The notes beneath the pieces were generated by a model. It had not been told where the DNA came from and ran no database searches. It was given only the letters and a program-made list of their open reading frames with translations. DNA of 64,000 bases from an uncultured Bacteroidales bacterium (GTDB lineage: Bacteria > Bacteroidota > Bacteroidia > Bacteroidales > UBA932): positions 150,056 through 214,055 of the forward strand of contig CALUTY010000004.1 in the NCBI GenBank assembly GCA_944323825.1, in the 5' to 3' direction. This document shows positions 1 through 8,244 of this stretch, one piece after another. Made by a program: the position numbers and the translations under genes. Within the stretch, counting starts at the first letter, position 1. The number at the start of each line of letters is the position of its first letter.

Positions 1-255
1 TACGTGACAGAATCGAGGGAATGTCTGACAAACTTTGACAATGACTTGAAGAGTGCAAGCAAGACACTTTACCGTCATGTCGGAGACAGGGAGACCAGTT
101 CATTTCTCGGATTTGAATATATCACCTACTGGAGGTCCCACAGAAATGCCAATGCCGCTCTGGTCAGGCTGCTGAGCAGATTATATCTGCTGATGCTGAA
201 AAAGAAAGGGGCGCGCAGGGATTCTGATCCCATGTCACTTCCGGTATCATTTTAG
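1..255 (+). CDS. 3' end of an unidentified CDS cut by the window edge
   Basis: The frame is open from the first base of the window and ends with TAG at 253-255, so this is the last 84 codons of a gene that begins outside. The C-terminus is basic, has a short hydrophobic stretch (LLSRLYLLML) and ends PMSLPVSF. It lies 37 bases before a glycosyltransferase in the same orientation and is probably part of the same polysaccharide locus. I do not recognise the family; no catalytic motif is visible in this part. A start inside the window (GTG at 4) is possible on paper but has no support. Confidence 0.5.
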   Translation, partial: YVTESRECLTNFDNDLKSASKTLYRHVGDRETSSFLGFEYITYWRSHRNANAALVRLLSRLYLLMLKKKGARRDSDPMSLPVSF

Positions 256-292
256 AGGGATGGTCATGACCCTTATGAATTGAATTTTTGCA

Positions 293-1276
293 ATGAAAGC
301 CAAGGTATCCGTAATAATACCGGTCTACAATGTGGAAAAATTCATCGCCAGATGCGCTGAATCCCTTCTGTCTCAGACCCTGCAGGAAGTGGAGTTCATT
401 TTTGTCGATGACGCTTCGCCTGACAAAAGCATGAATCTGGTGGCGGAATGCATTTCAAGGCATCCGGAACGTGACGGGCAGGTAAGGATATTGAGCCACA
501 AGGAGAACAAGGGGCTTCCTGCCGCCAGAAACACCGGACTTGCCGAAGCTTCAGGGGAATATATATTCCATTGTGACAGTGATGACTATACTGATCCGGG
601 GATGCTGGAGGCATTATATGGGACGGCTGTCAGAAATGACGCCGACATTGTCTGGTGCGACTGGTATCTCACATTTGAAAACAGTGAGAGATATATGGTG
701 CAGCCCGAATACGGCACCCCGATGGAGGCCTTGAAGGGAATGCTCGGCGGAGCGATGAAATTCAATGTCTGGAACAAGTTGACAAGGCGCAGCCTGTATA
801 CGGATAATGGCATCGTCTTTCCTTCGGGATATGGCATGGGAGAAGATATGACCACCATGATGCTTTTCGCTTGCGCCGGGAAGATAGCCTATTTGCCCAA
901 GGCATTCTATCATTATGTCAAGACTAACACTGCGGCGTTCAGCAGGACATATTCTGAACTGCATCTGTCTGAACTGAGATATAATGTGGACAGGATTGGG
1001 CGGTATCTGAAATCCAGGTACGGGAATACGCTCGACAGGGAACTGGCTTTTCTGAAACTTGACGCGAAATTTCCTTTTCTCCTGTCGGGCGATGCAGGAA
1101 AATTGAGTCTTTGGACTGAATGGTATCCGGAGGCCAACCGGTACATCATGCAGAACAAAGACATTTCCATGCGGAGCAGGATGCTGCAATGGATGGCATG
1201 GAAAGGGCAGTTCTGGGTCGTAAGGCTCTATGGGTATCTGTTTAACAGGATAATTTACGGAATCATCTACAGATAG
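293..1276 (+). CDS. Family 2 glycosyltransferase
   Basis: A 327-residue GT-A glycosyltransferase that would transfer a nucleotide-activated sugar to a lipid-linked glycan at the cytoplasmic face of the inner membrane. The N-terminus VSVIIPVYNVEKF and VDDASPDKS (about residues 5-46) form the nucleotide-binding part, and the DSDD at about residues 95-98 is the metal-binding DXD motif. The C-terminal third is less conserved and ends in a basic aromatic segment. The ATG at 293 is the first one giving the full GT2 fold. It is followed 7 bases later by the Wzy-like gene. Donor and linkage cannot be read from the sequence. Confidence 0.93.
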   Translation: MKAKVSVIIPVYNVEKFIARCAESLLSQTLQEVEFIFVDDASPDKSMNLVAECISRHPERDGQVRILSHKENKGLPAARNTGLAEASGEYIFHCDSDDYTDPGMLEALYGTAVRNDADIVWCDWYLTFENSERYMVQPEYGTPMEALKGMLGGAMKFNVWNKLTRRSLYTDNGIVFPSGYGMGEDMTTMMLFACAGKIAYLPKAFYHYVKTNTAAFSRTYSELHLSELRYNVDRIGRYLKSRYGNTLDRELAFLKLDAKFPFLLSGDAGKLSLWTEWYPEANRYIMQNKDISMRSRMLQWMAWKGQFWVVRLYGYLFNRIIYGIIYR

Positions 1277-1283
1277 GGGAGAT

Positions 1284-2588
1284 ATGGCAGCAAAGTATTT
1301 TCTGGCTCCGGTAATACTGATACTTACGAGTTTCTTTTATTTCCCGTTCTATTTTACTTTTCTTCCTGCGGCGAACACCAAGATGATATTGGCAGCTGCC
1401 GGGCTGGTATTGCTGTTCTTCAATCTGGCTACGGGACGTCAGGGCAATATAAACAAGGACTTTTTTATAGTTTCCTTGCTGGCGTTGGGGGTTTCGTTTG
1501 TCAGTATGCTGACAATGATCATCAACGGCACTACAGACGGGGCGTATCTTTCCTATATAGTTTCAATGTGGGTGTGGACCGGGGCCGCCTATTTTGTCGT
1601 CAATGTGATAAAGGCGGTACACGGAAAGGTTACGGTGGAACTCGTATGCCTTTACATGATAGCCGTCGGTGTATGCCAGTGCCTGATTGCCATAACCATG
1701 GACATGTATGCGCCGCTGAAGAATTTTGTGGACAGTTTTCTTGCCGGGGAAGGTTTCATGGGAAAGTTTGAAGGCCGCCTTTACGGGATAGGATGTGCAC
1801 TTGATGTGGCGGGAGGCCGTTTCGCAGTTTTGCTCATCATGATAGCCTTTCTTCTTCCTTCCATGATAAAGAGACCTGACGGTGCTCCCTATGTGGTCTT
1901 TCTCATGTCTGCATTCTGCATAATTGCAGTGATTGGGAATATGATAGGACGCACGACGACGGTGGGGTTGATCTTGAGTGTCATATATCTGATATATGTC
2001 ATGATTGCCAAGGGGGTGATTGATGCGGCAGAGAAATGGGCACTGATGCGGTGGATATTGGTGTTCGTCACGTGCGCCATTGTGGTTTTTACATTTTTGT
2101 ACAATTTTGATTCCTCGTGGAAAAATTATCTGAGGTTTGGCTTTGAGGGCTTTTTCTCTCTGGCTGAAACAGGCCGGTGGGTAGTGACGTCAAACAGTAT
2201 GCTGATGAACGGCATGGTGTTCCCTGACACTCTGAAAACGTGGATAATCGGAGATGGATACATGGGGGGAATGAGCGAGGATCCGTATTATCAGGGTGAT
2301 TTGTGGTATGGCTATTATCAGGGTACTGATGCCGGATATTCAAGATTCTTGTTTTATTTCGGTGTGATAGGCATGGGGACATTTGTCGCATTCATGTTCA
2401 AGGTATGCCAGGTGTGCATGAAACGTTTTGCTCAATACCGCTATATGTTTCTGCTGCTGCTGCTGCTCAATCTTGCGATCTGGGTGAAGGTTTCGACGGA
2501 CATATTTCTGGCATTTGCCCCGTTTCTCTGCTTCGGCATGTGCAATGACGGCGTAGAAGGAGAGGAAATTCAGGAAAAGGAGGTTTAG
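1284..2588 (+). CDS. Wzy-like O-antigen/capsule polymerase (multi-pass membrane protein)
   Basis: A 434-residue polytopic membrane protein with about ten to twelve hydrophobic segments, beginning at residues 5-25, and a long hydrophilic loop around residues 275-350 (after the GRTTTVG region). This architecture and the position among glycosyltransferases fit a polymerase that joins undecaprenyl-linked repeat units in the periplasm. Sequence conservation is low in this class, so the call rests on topology and context. A GGGGAGA ribosome site lies just before the ATG. A (CTG)6 run at 2451-2468 codes for leucines in a membrane helix. It stops 3 bases before the fucosyltransferase. Confidence 0.75.
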   Translation: MAAKYFLAPVILILTSFFYFPFYFTFLPAANTKMILAAAGLVLLFFNLATGRQGNINKDFFIVSLLALGVSFVSMLTMIINGTTDGAYLSYIVSMWVWTGAAYFVVNVIKAVHGKVTVELVCLYMIAVGVCQCLIAITMDMYAPLKNFVDSFLAGEGFMGKFEGRLYGIGCALDVAGGRFAVLLIMIAFLLPSMIKRPDGAPYVVFLMSAFCIIAVIGNMIGRTTTVGLILSVIYLIYVMIAKGVIDAAEKWALMRWILVFVTCAIVVFTFLYNFDSSWKNYLRFGFEGFFSLAETGRWVVTSNSMLMNGMVFPDTLKTWIIGDGYMGGMSEDPYYQGDLWYGYYQGTDAGYSRFLFYFGVIGMGTFVAFMFKVCQVCMKRFAQYRYMFLLLLLLNLAIWVKVSTDIFLAFAPFLCFGMCNDGVEGEEIQEKEV

Positions 2589-2591
2589 CCG

Positions 2592-3464
2592 ATGGCGGTA
2601 ATTGTCAATATGGCCTGCGGGCTGGCGAATCGCATGTTTCAATATGCTTATTATCTGTATCTTGAAAAATCGGGATATGAGGCTTTTGTCGATTTCTATA
2701 CTACGGCCAGATTGGATCATGAACGTGTGGCATGGGAGGACATATTCCCGGCAGCGCATTTCCGCCAGGCATCTGCATGGGCTGTTTTCAGGACCGGAGG
2801 GGGCGGTGACATGTTTTCAAGGCTACGCAGACGCTGTTTCAGACGGAGTTGCAGCATAAGATACATGTCATCTGCATTCGATGCATCTCTTCCGGAAAGG
2901 ATTTCTGCTCCGGTTTATATATCGGGCGTCTTCCAGAATGCGGAGATGGTTGATGCAGTCAGCCGGGAAGTGATTGAAGCCTATGCTTTCAGACCTTTCA
3001 CCGATTCTTTCAATCTTTCTCTGATGGACGGGATGCAGTCTTCCGAGTCCGTTGCCATACATGTCCGGAAAGGAGCCGATTATATGAACGGGAAATTTTA
3101 TGCCGGAACCTGTCCGGAGGAATATTATCGGAAGGCTGTGGCGTTTGTCTGCGAGAAGGTTGAAAATCCTAAATTCTATGTCTTTACTGACAATCCGTCT
3201 TGGGTGAAAGACAATTTCAGTGGTTTCCCTTATACGCTCGTGGAGGGAAATCCGGTCACGGGGTATGGCAGCCATTATGATATGCAGCTGATGAGCCTTT
3301 GCCGGCATAATATCATATCAAACAGCACATACAGTTGGTGGGGTGCCTTTCTGAACAGGAATCCGGAAAAGATTGTGATTATTCCTGATGTCTGGTTCGC
3401 CCCCGGAAGCTGCAGGGAATATCATTCCGGAAAGGTCTTGTGTAAAGGGTGGATTGCACTATGA
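2592..3464 (+). CDS. GT11 fucosyltransferase-like glycosyltransferase (alpha-1,2)
   Basis: A 290-residue member of the GT11 family, which transfers fucose from GDP-fucose, usually in alpha-1,2 linkage. The opening GLANRMFQYAYYLYL is the family N-terminus (usually G.LGNQMFQYA). HVRKGADY at about residues 157-164 is the GDP-fucose-binding motif (usually HVRRGDY), and SNSTYSWWGAFLN near residue 250 is the third conserved block. All three are present, so the enzyme looks intact. AAGGAGG at 2577-2583 is a good ribosome site. The stop overlaps the next start as ATGA at 3461-3464, suggesting translational coupling to what is now a gene remnant. No GDP-fucose synthesis genes are in the window. Confidence 0.9.
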   Translation: MAVIVNMACGLANRMFQYAYYLYLEKSGYEAFVDFYTTARLDHERVAWEDIFPAAHFRQASAWAVFRTGGGGDMFSRLRRRCFRRSCSIRYMSSAFDASLPERISAPVYISGVFQNAEMVDAVSREVIEAYAFRPFTDSFNLSLMDGMQSSESVAIHVRKGADYMNGKFYAGTCPEEYYRKAVAFVCEKVENPKFYVFTDNPSWVKDNFSGFPYTLVEGNPVTGYGSHYDMQLMSLCRHNIISNSTYSWWGAFLNRNPEKIVIIPDVWFAPGSCREYHSGKVLCKGWIAL

Positions 3465-3655
3465 TACCAAAGATAATTCATTTCTGCTGGCTTTCCGGAG
3501 ACAGGTATCAGGACAATATAGCCGCCTGCATCAGTTCGTGGAAAGAGAAACTGCCGGATTATGAAATACGGCTGTGGGATCTGTCCCGTTTTGACATCGG
3601 GTCTTCGGTGTGGTGTACAGAGGCATTTATATCAAGTCATCAATATCCGCTATAA
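3461..3655 (+). pseudogene. N-terminal remnant of a GT32 (DXD sugar-transferase) gene
   Basis: The 64 codons begin MIPKIIHFCWLSGDRYQD and continue through PDYEIRLWDLSRFDI, which is the standard N-terminus of capsular GT32 enzymes of the OCH1-like class (normally about 230 or more residues). The frame stops right after TEAFISSHQYPL, just before the segment that would carry the (Y/F)xSDxxRxxxLxxxGGxYxDxD catalytic region. The next gene starts two bases later. No remaining GT32 sequence is visible in the other frames, so the rest has been deleted rather than frameshifted. The start overlaps the fucosyltransferase stop. A functional small protein cannot be excluded but nothing suggests it. Confidence 0.75.
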
Positions 3656-3656
3656 G

Positions 3657-4808
3657 ATGAAAATTGTTTACTGCATACATTCGGTCTGCAATCCCGGGGG
3701 GATGGAAAGGGTACTTTGCAACAAGGTATCCTGGCTTGTGGAGCATAACGGATGGGATGTGACGGTGGTGACGACGGACCAACATGGACGGCCGCCTTTC
3801 TATAGGTTTCCGGAGCAGGTGATGATGTGCGATCTCGGGATAAACTATTCGGAAGACAACGGGAAGAATCCGCTGCTCAAGATAGTCGGATATCTCATCA
3901 AAAGACACAGGCATCGCAAGTTGCTGACGGAACTGCTGATGAAGGAAAGGCCGGATGTCACGGTGTCGCTTTATCCGTCTGAATCATCTTTCATTCCGCA
4001 GATAAAGGACGGAAGCAAAAAGGTGTTGGAGCTGCATTACAACAGGTTTTTCCGGCTGCAGTATGCCCGAAAAGGGCTTTTGGGGATGATAGACAGGTAC
4101 AGGACAAGGCAGGATGATGCGATTGCAAGGAGTTTTGACCGTTTTGTGGTGCTGACAGAGGAAGACCGTGGCTATTGGGGAGAAATGCCGGGTATGGAAG
4201 TGATTCCCAATGCAGCCCTGGATACCGGAAACGGGACTTTGTCTGATGTTTCGGCAGAGAGGGTGATTGCCGTGGGGCGGCTTGACTATCAGAAGGGATT
4301 TGACAGGCTGGTAAGGGCATGGGACATCGTCATGAAGAGCGGACGATATAGCGGATGGAAACTGGACATTTTCGGTCAGGGAGAGTGGAAGGATATGCTG
4401 ACGGAAATGATTGTGAAAATGGGGCTTGAAGGCAGTGTGAGGCTGATGGGGACCACGCATGACATACGGAAAGAATATCTCGGAAGCTCAATGCTGGTGA
4501 TGAGTTCGAATTATGAAGGATTTCCGATGGTGATGATTGAGGCAATGGCCTGCGGACTGCCTGTCGTTTCGTTTGACTTCAAGTGCGGTCCGAAAGACAT
4601 AATAAATGACAGGGAGAACGGTATCCTCGTCATGAACGGAGATATACAAGGGCTGGCAGATGCCATGATGCGGCTGATGAAAGATTGTGATTTGAGAAAA
4701 AGGATGTCTGCTGAGGCTAGAAAAGTGGTGGACCGCTATTCGGAGGATACCGTAATGAAGAAATGGACAGATCTTTTTGAGAATCTTGTGATGGGACAGG
4801 ACGCATGA
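3657..4808 (+). CDS. Family 4 glycosyltransferase
   Basis: A 383-residue GT-B enzyme. The N-terminal domain opens KIVYCIHSVCNPGGMERVLCNK, with the glycine-rich acceptor loop GGMERV. The C-terminal domain has AVGRLDYQKGFDRLVRAW (donor-domain start, about residue 205) and the EGFPMVMIEAMACGLPVVSFD block with the E-x7-E pair of retaining GT4 enzymes. The frame is open for 32 codons further upstream, but the ATG at 3657 gives the family N-terminus and the upstream codons read the GT32 remnant in another frame. The stop overlaps the next start (ATGA). Sugar specificity unknown. Confidence 0.92.
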   Translation: MKIVYCIHSVCNPGGMERVLCNKVSWLVEHNGWDVTVVTTDQHGRPPFYRFPEQVMMCDLGINYSEDNGKNPLLKIVGYLIKRHRHRKLLTELLMKERPDVTVSLYPSESSFIPQIKDGSKKVLELHYNRFFRLQYARKGLLGMIDRYRTRQDDAIARSFDRFVVLTEEDRGYWGEMPGMEVIPNAALDTGNGTLSDVSAERVIAVGRLDYQKGFDRLVRAWDIVMKSGRYSGWKLDIFGQGEWKDMLTEMIVKMGLEGSVRLMGTTHDIRKEYLGSSMLVMSSNYEGFPMVMIEAMACGLPVVSFDFKCGPKDIINDRENGILVMNGDIQGLADAMMRLMKDCDLRKRMSAEARKVVDRYSEDTVMKKWTDLFENLVMGQDA

Positions 4809-6049
4809 AGAAACTTCTGCAGATAAATCCGGTGCTCAGGACGTCGACATCCACGGGGCGCATAATGAAGGAGATCGGCGACATGGCCATGTCCCATGGA
4901 TGGGAGAGTTATGTGGCCTATAGCAAGGGCCGTGACGGAATGATGTCATGTACTTCCAAAACGGTCCCTGTCGGGAACAGACCGGATGTGGCATGGCATG
5001 GAGTGGTCACGAGATTGACCGACAGGCACGGGCTGGCTTCTGCATTTGCCACTAAGAATTTTGTCCGGAAGATAGAGTCCATCAGACCGGACATAGTCCA
5101 CATCCATAATATTCACGGATATTTTTTAAACTATAAGATTTTATTTGATTATTTGTCCAGGGCAGGCATTCCGGTGGTGTGGACTGTGCATGACTGTTGG
5201 CTTTATACTGGGCATTGTTATTATTATACGGCAGCAGACTGCATGAAATGGCAGACCGGCTGCGGGCATTGTCCACAAAGAGGTGAGTTTCCTGCAAGCC
5301 TTTTTGTAGACAGGTCGCACCGGAATTGGGAGGACAAGAGGAGGGCTTTCACTTCGATGCCGCATTCTGAATTTGTAATAGTGCCTGTTTCAAAGTGGCT
5401 GAAGGAGGAAATGGGAAAATCCTTCCTCAAAAACTGCAATTTCAGAATTATTCATAATGGTATTGATACGGATGTGTTTAATATACAGAATTCAGAATCG
5501 GTCAAAGCAAGGTACGGTCTTGAGAACAGGCATGTGATTCTCGGAGTGGCGAGCATCTGGAGCCGGGAAAAGGGGCTGGATGATTTCCTGTCGCTTTCGG
5601 GAATGATTGGTGCAGATGAGGTGCTGGTGCTGGTCGGGGTTACGCCTGAGCAGAGGGCTTCTCTTCCAGAAAATGTCATCGGGATAACTCGAACTGATAA
5701 TGTGCATGACTTGGCTGCGCTTTATTCGGCAGCTGATGTACTTGCCAATCCGACATATCAGGACAATTACCCTACGGTCAATCTTGAATCCATTGCGTGC
5801 GGGACCCCAGTCGTGACATACAGGACAGGAGGAAGTCCGGAATCAGTTACTCCAACCACAGGTTTTGTGGTTGATACAGGCGATTTGAAGTCTCTTTTTG
5901 AGTCAGTCCGGAAAATTGAAGCGGACGGCAAGGATAGCTATAGGGCAGCCTGCCGTGAATATGCGGAGAAAAATTTCCGCAAGGAAGACCGGTATGCAGA
6001 ATATATCCGTCTGTACGGAGAACTGCTGGATAGGGCTCTTGATCGTTGA
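4805..6049 (+). CDS. Family 4 glycosyltransferase with cysteine-rich insert (WcaC-like)
   Basis: A 414-residue GT-B enzyme. It carries the HIHNIHGYFLNY and WTVHDCWLYTGHCYYY segments followed by a CxxWxxGCGHCP cysteine cluster (about residues 120-160), typical of a subgroup of polysaccharide GT4 enzymes related to WcaC. The donor domain shows SIWSREKGLDDF and NYPTVNLESIACGTPVVTY with the E-x7-E-like signature. The start overlaps the previous stop by four bases, pointing to coupled translation. The stretch around 5105-5240 is visibly more AT-rich than its surroundings. Substrate unknown. Confidence 0.9.
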   Translation: MKKLLQINPVLRTSTSTGRIMKEIGDMAMSHGWESYVAYSKGRDGMMSCTSKTVPVGNRPDVAWHGVVTRLTDRHGLASAFATKNFVRKIESIRPDIVHIHNIHGYFLNYKILFDYLSRAGIPVVWTVHDCWLYTGHCYYYTAADCMKWQTGCGHCPQRGEFPASLFVDRSHRNWEDKRRAFTSMPHSEFVIVPVSKWLKEEMGKSFLKNCNFRIIHNGIDTDVFNIQNSESVKARYGLENRHVILGVASIWSREKGLDDFLSLSGMIGADEVLVLVGVTPEQRASLPENVIGITRTDNVHDLAALYSAADVLANPTYQDNYPTVNLESIACGTPVVTYRTGGSPESVTPTTGFVVDTGDLKSLFESVRKIEADGKDSYRAACREYAEKNFRKEDRYAEYIRLYGELLDRALDR

Positions 6050-6092
6050 GAGGCATGATTCAATGTGATTCTGTGGAATTTTTGAAAATCTT

Positions 6093-7211
6093 ATGAAGAT
6101 ACTGCAGCTTGGAAAATTCTATCCCATCAAGGGAGGAGTTGAAAAGGTGATGTATGACCTTATGAAAGGACTGTCTGAAATGGGCGTTGACTGCGACATG
6201 ATGTGCGCCTGTGCCGACGGGGGGGGCAATCATGTGATACGGCAGAACGGCCATGCGGAGCTGATATGCTGCAGAACGGTCTGCAAACTGGCTTCGACTA
6301 CGATTTCTCCTTCCCTGCTCTCGATTCTCAAGAGCAGATGCAGTGACTACGACATAATACATGTCCACCATCCTGATCCGATGGCGTGTCTTGCCTTGTA
6401 CTGTTCCGGTTACAAGGGTAAGGTTGTGCTGCATTGGCACAGCGACATTCTGAGACAGAGGATTCTTGGCAAGCTGTATCATCCTCTGCAGTCCTGGCTG
6501 ATTGACAGGGCGGATGTCATCATCGGAACATCTCCTGTATACATAGAAAATTCTGAGGCCCTTGCGGGGGTTCGGGCCAAGTCATGCTGCATTCCTATCG
6601 GCGTGTTGCCTGTCCCGTATCATCAGGAGCCGGTGTCAGACATCAGGGCGGCTTTCCCCGGGAAAAAGATTGTATTTTCCTTGGGACGGCTGATAGAATA
6701 TAAGGGGCACAAGACTCTGATAAAGGCGGCAGAGTATCTCAGTGATGAATATGTGGTGCTCATAGGCGGAGAAGGGCCGTTGAGGGAATCCCTTGAGAAT
6801 CAGATTCATAAAGCAGGACTTGAAGACAAGGTGAGGCTGCTCGGTTTTGTGGAGGACAAAGATTTGCCGGCCTTGTTCCATGCCTGTGACGTGTTCTGCC
6901 TGAGTTCCATACAGAAGACCGAGGCATTCGGCATCGCTCAGGTTGAGGCAATGTCGTGCGGAAAGCCTGTGGTTGCTACAAATATTGCCGGTTCGGGAAC
7001 ATCATGGGTCAATGCGCATGGCATTTCAGGTCTGAATGCGGAGCCCGGTGATGCTTTGGCGTTGGCAAAGGCAATATTGGCCGTGTCAAAAGATGAAAGT
7101 TCATACAAGCGATATTCAGAGAATGCCTTTGAACGTTATAAGGAAATGTTTACACAACAGAAGATGTTAAAAGATTGTTTGCGTGTATATGAAAAATTGT
7201 GTTATTGTTGA
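6093..7211 (+). CDS. Family 4 glycosyltransferase containing a G8 tract
   Basis: A 372-residue retaining GT-B glycosyltransferase. The N-terminus KILQLGKFYPIKGGVEKVMYD has the GGVE acceptor loop; the donor domain has SLGRLIEYKGHKTLIKAA and TEAFGIAQVEAMSCGKPVVAT (E-x7-E). It sits 43 bases after the previous GT4 and overlaps the upstream reach of the sugar-transferase frame at its 3' end. Codons at about residues 43-45 form an uninterrupted run of eight guanines (6219-6226), long enough to slip during replication; a single-base change would truncate the enzyme. Substrate unknown. Confidence 0.92.
   Translation: MKILQLGKFYPIKGGVEKVMYDLMKGLSEMGVDCDMMCACADGGGNHVIRQNGHAELICCRTVCKLASTTISPSLLSILKSRCSDYDIIHVHHPDPMACLALYCSGYKGKVVLHWHSDILRQRILGKLYHPLQSWLIDRADVIIGTSPVYIENSEALAGVRAKSCCIPIGVLPVPYHQEPVSDIRAAFPGKKIVFSLGRLIEYKGHKTLIKAAEYLSDEYVVLIGGEGPLRESLENQIHKAGLEDKVRLLGFVEDKDLPALFHACDVFCLSSIQKTEAFGIAQVEAMSCGKPVVATNIAGSGTSWVNAHGISGLNAEPGDALALAKAILAVSKDESSYKRYSENAFERYKEMFTQQKMLKDCLRVYEKLCYC
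6219..6226 (+). repeat. G8 homopolymer inside a glycosyltransferase gene
   Basis: Eight consecutive G bases encode GGG GGG GG(C) in the GT4 gene. A gain or loss of one base would frameshift the protein near residue 44. One of three 8-base G/C tracts in the window. Confidence 0.9.
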
Positions 7212-7221
7212 AACCGAATCT

Positions 7222-7878
7222 ATGGAATTTACACAGGAACAGAAAGACACATCCATGAAAGACGATTTGCTTGATGTATATTATGTATCTCCATTGAGAA
7301 TGGGAATCAAAAGATTGTTTGACATTGTGTTCTCTGTGGTTGGAATGGTGATTCTTTCACCTCTTTATTTGTGGATCAGCATGAAGATCAGGAGAGAAGA
7401 TGGCGGACCGGTTATTTTTTCGCAAGAAAGGATAGGCTTTCATGGTGAAACTTTCGTCATGTATAAGTTCCGGTCAATGTCAACAGATGCCGAAAAGGAC
7501 GGCATTCCGCAGTTATGCCAAGAGGATGATGAGAGGCTGACAAAGGTCGGTAAATTTCTCCGTGAGCATCATCTGGATGAATTGCCGCAGTTGTGGAATG
7601 TCCTGAAAGGGGATATGTCATTTGTCGGTTACAGGCCTGAACGAAAATGTTTCGTGGACATGATAATGGAAAAGAACCGGGATTACAGATATCTGTACAG
7701 AATGAGGCCCGGACTGTTTTCAGAGGCTACATTGTTCAATGGCTATACAGATACAATGGAGAAGATGCTTGAACGGCTGAGGCTTGATCTCAAATATATT
7801 TCGGACTATTCGTTCTGGTTTGACATAAAGATAATCTGGTTGACTGCATACAGCATAATTTCGGGTAGAAAATTCTGA
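7222..7878 (+). CDS. Initiating undecaprenyl-phosphate sugar-phosphate transferase (monotopic PGT)
   Basis: A polyprenyl-phosphate glycosyl-1-phosphate transferase of the small PglC/WcaJ-C-terminal type, which starts repeat-unit assembly by moving a sugar-1-phosphate onto undecaprenyl phosphate at the inner membrane. Visible marks are KRLFDIVFSVVGMVILSP (re-entrant membrane helix), QERIGFHGETFVMYKFRSM, and DELPQLWNVLKGDMSFVGYRPE with the DE catalytic region and the GxRPE-type motif. The frame is open from GTG at 7183, overlapping the previous gene; ATG at 7222 (219 residues) follows the previous stop by 10 bases and ATG at 7255 is another option. It is the last biosynthetic enzyme before the PqqD-like triad. 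Confidence 0.93.
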   Translation: MEFTQEQKDTSMKDDLLDVYYVSPLRMGIKRLFDIVFSVVGMVILSPLYLWISMKIRREDGGPVIFSQERIGFHGETFVMYKFRSMSTDAEKDGIPQLCQEDDERLTKVGKFLREHHLDELPQLWNVLKGDMSFVGYRPERKCFVDMIMEKNRDYRYLYRMRPGLFSEATLFNGYTDTMEKMLERLRLDLKYISDYSFWFDIKIIWLTAYSIISGRKF

Positions 7879-7926
7879 TCTGTGCATATATTGAAGGCCA
7901 GTTCTTTATAATAAATTAAGGCAAGT

Positions 7927-8205
7927 ATGAAAACATATCCTGATCTTAAACTCAGAAAGGTGGGGTGTCATCACATGATTGTAAGAGTGGATGAATCCCG
8001 TGTGAACATGACGGACGTGTTTACTCTCAACAATACTGCGGCGTGGCTTTGGAAAAAGGCTGAAAATTGTGAGTTTACAGAAGACACTCTTGCCGGGTGG
8101 CTTTGTGCGGAATATGGAATAGGTATGGAAGAGGCGCTTTCCGATGCAAGGGATACAATTGCACAATGGCGGGAGTATGGTCTCATTTCCGAATCTGATA
8201 AGTGA
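7927..8205 (+). CDS. PqqD-like protein (RiPP recognition element fold)
   Basis: A 92-residue protein that reads as one PqqD domain: an N-terminal beta part (KLRKVGCHHMIVRVDESRVNMTDVFTLNNTAAWLWKKAE) and a C-terminal helical part (LAGWLCAEYGIGMEEALSDARDTIAQWREYGLI). The LNNTAAWLW segment is the family hallmark (usually LNxTAxxIW). PqqD-type domains bind leader peptides of ribosomally made, modified peptides, and stand-alone copies also occur in Bacteroidetes polysaccharide loci next to the same two genes seen here. It is followed within 40 bases by the nucleotidyltransferase gene. Which peptide it binds, if any, is not shown; the small acidic gene at 13609 is my candidate. Confidence 0.88.
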   Translation: MKTYPDLKLRKVGCHHMIVRVDESRVNMTDVFTLNNTAAWLWKKAENCEFTEDTLAGWLCAEYGIGMEEALSDARDTIAQWREYGLISESDK

Positions 8206-8244
8206 TTTGTGATTTATACCGGGTGGCTGTACGGAGATGATGTC

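Noticed and set aside
2451..2468. (CTG)6 run in the Wzy-like gene as a phase-variable repeat
   Set aside because: Triplet changes keep the frame and only alter leucine number in a membrane helix.
3561..3656. Longer N-terminus for the first GT4
   Set aside because: The 32 extra residues are the GT32 remnant read in another frame; GT4 homology starts at 3657.
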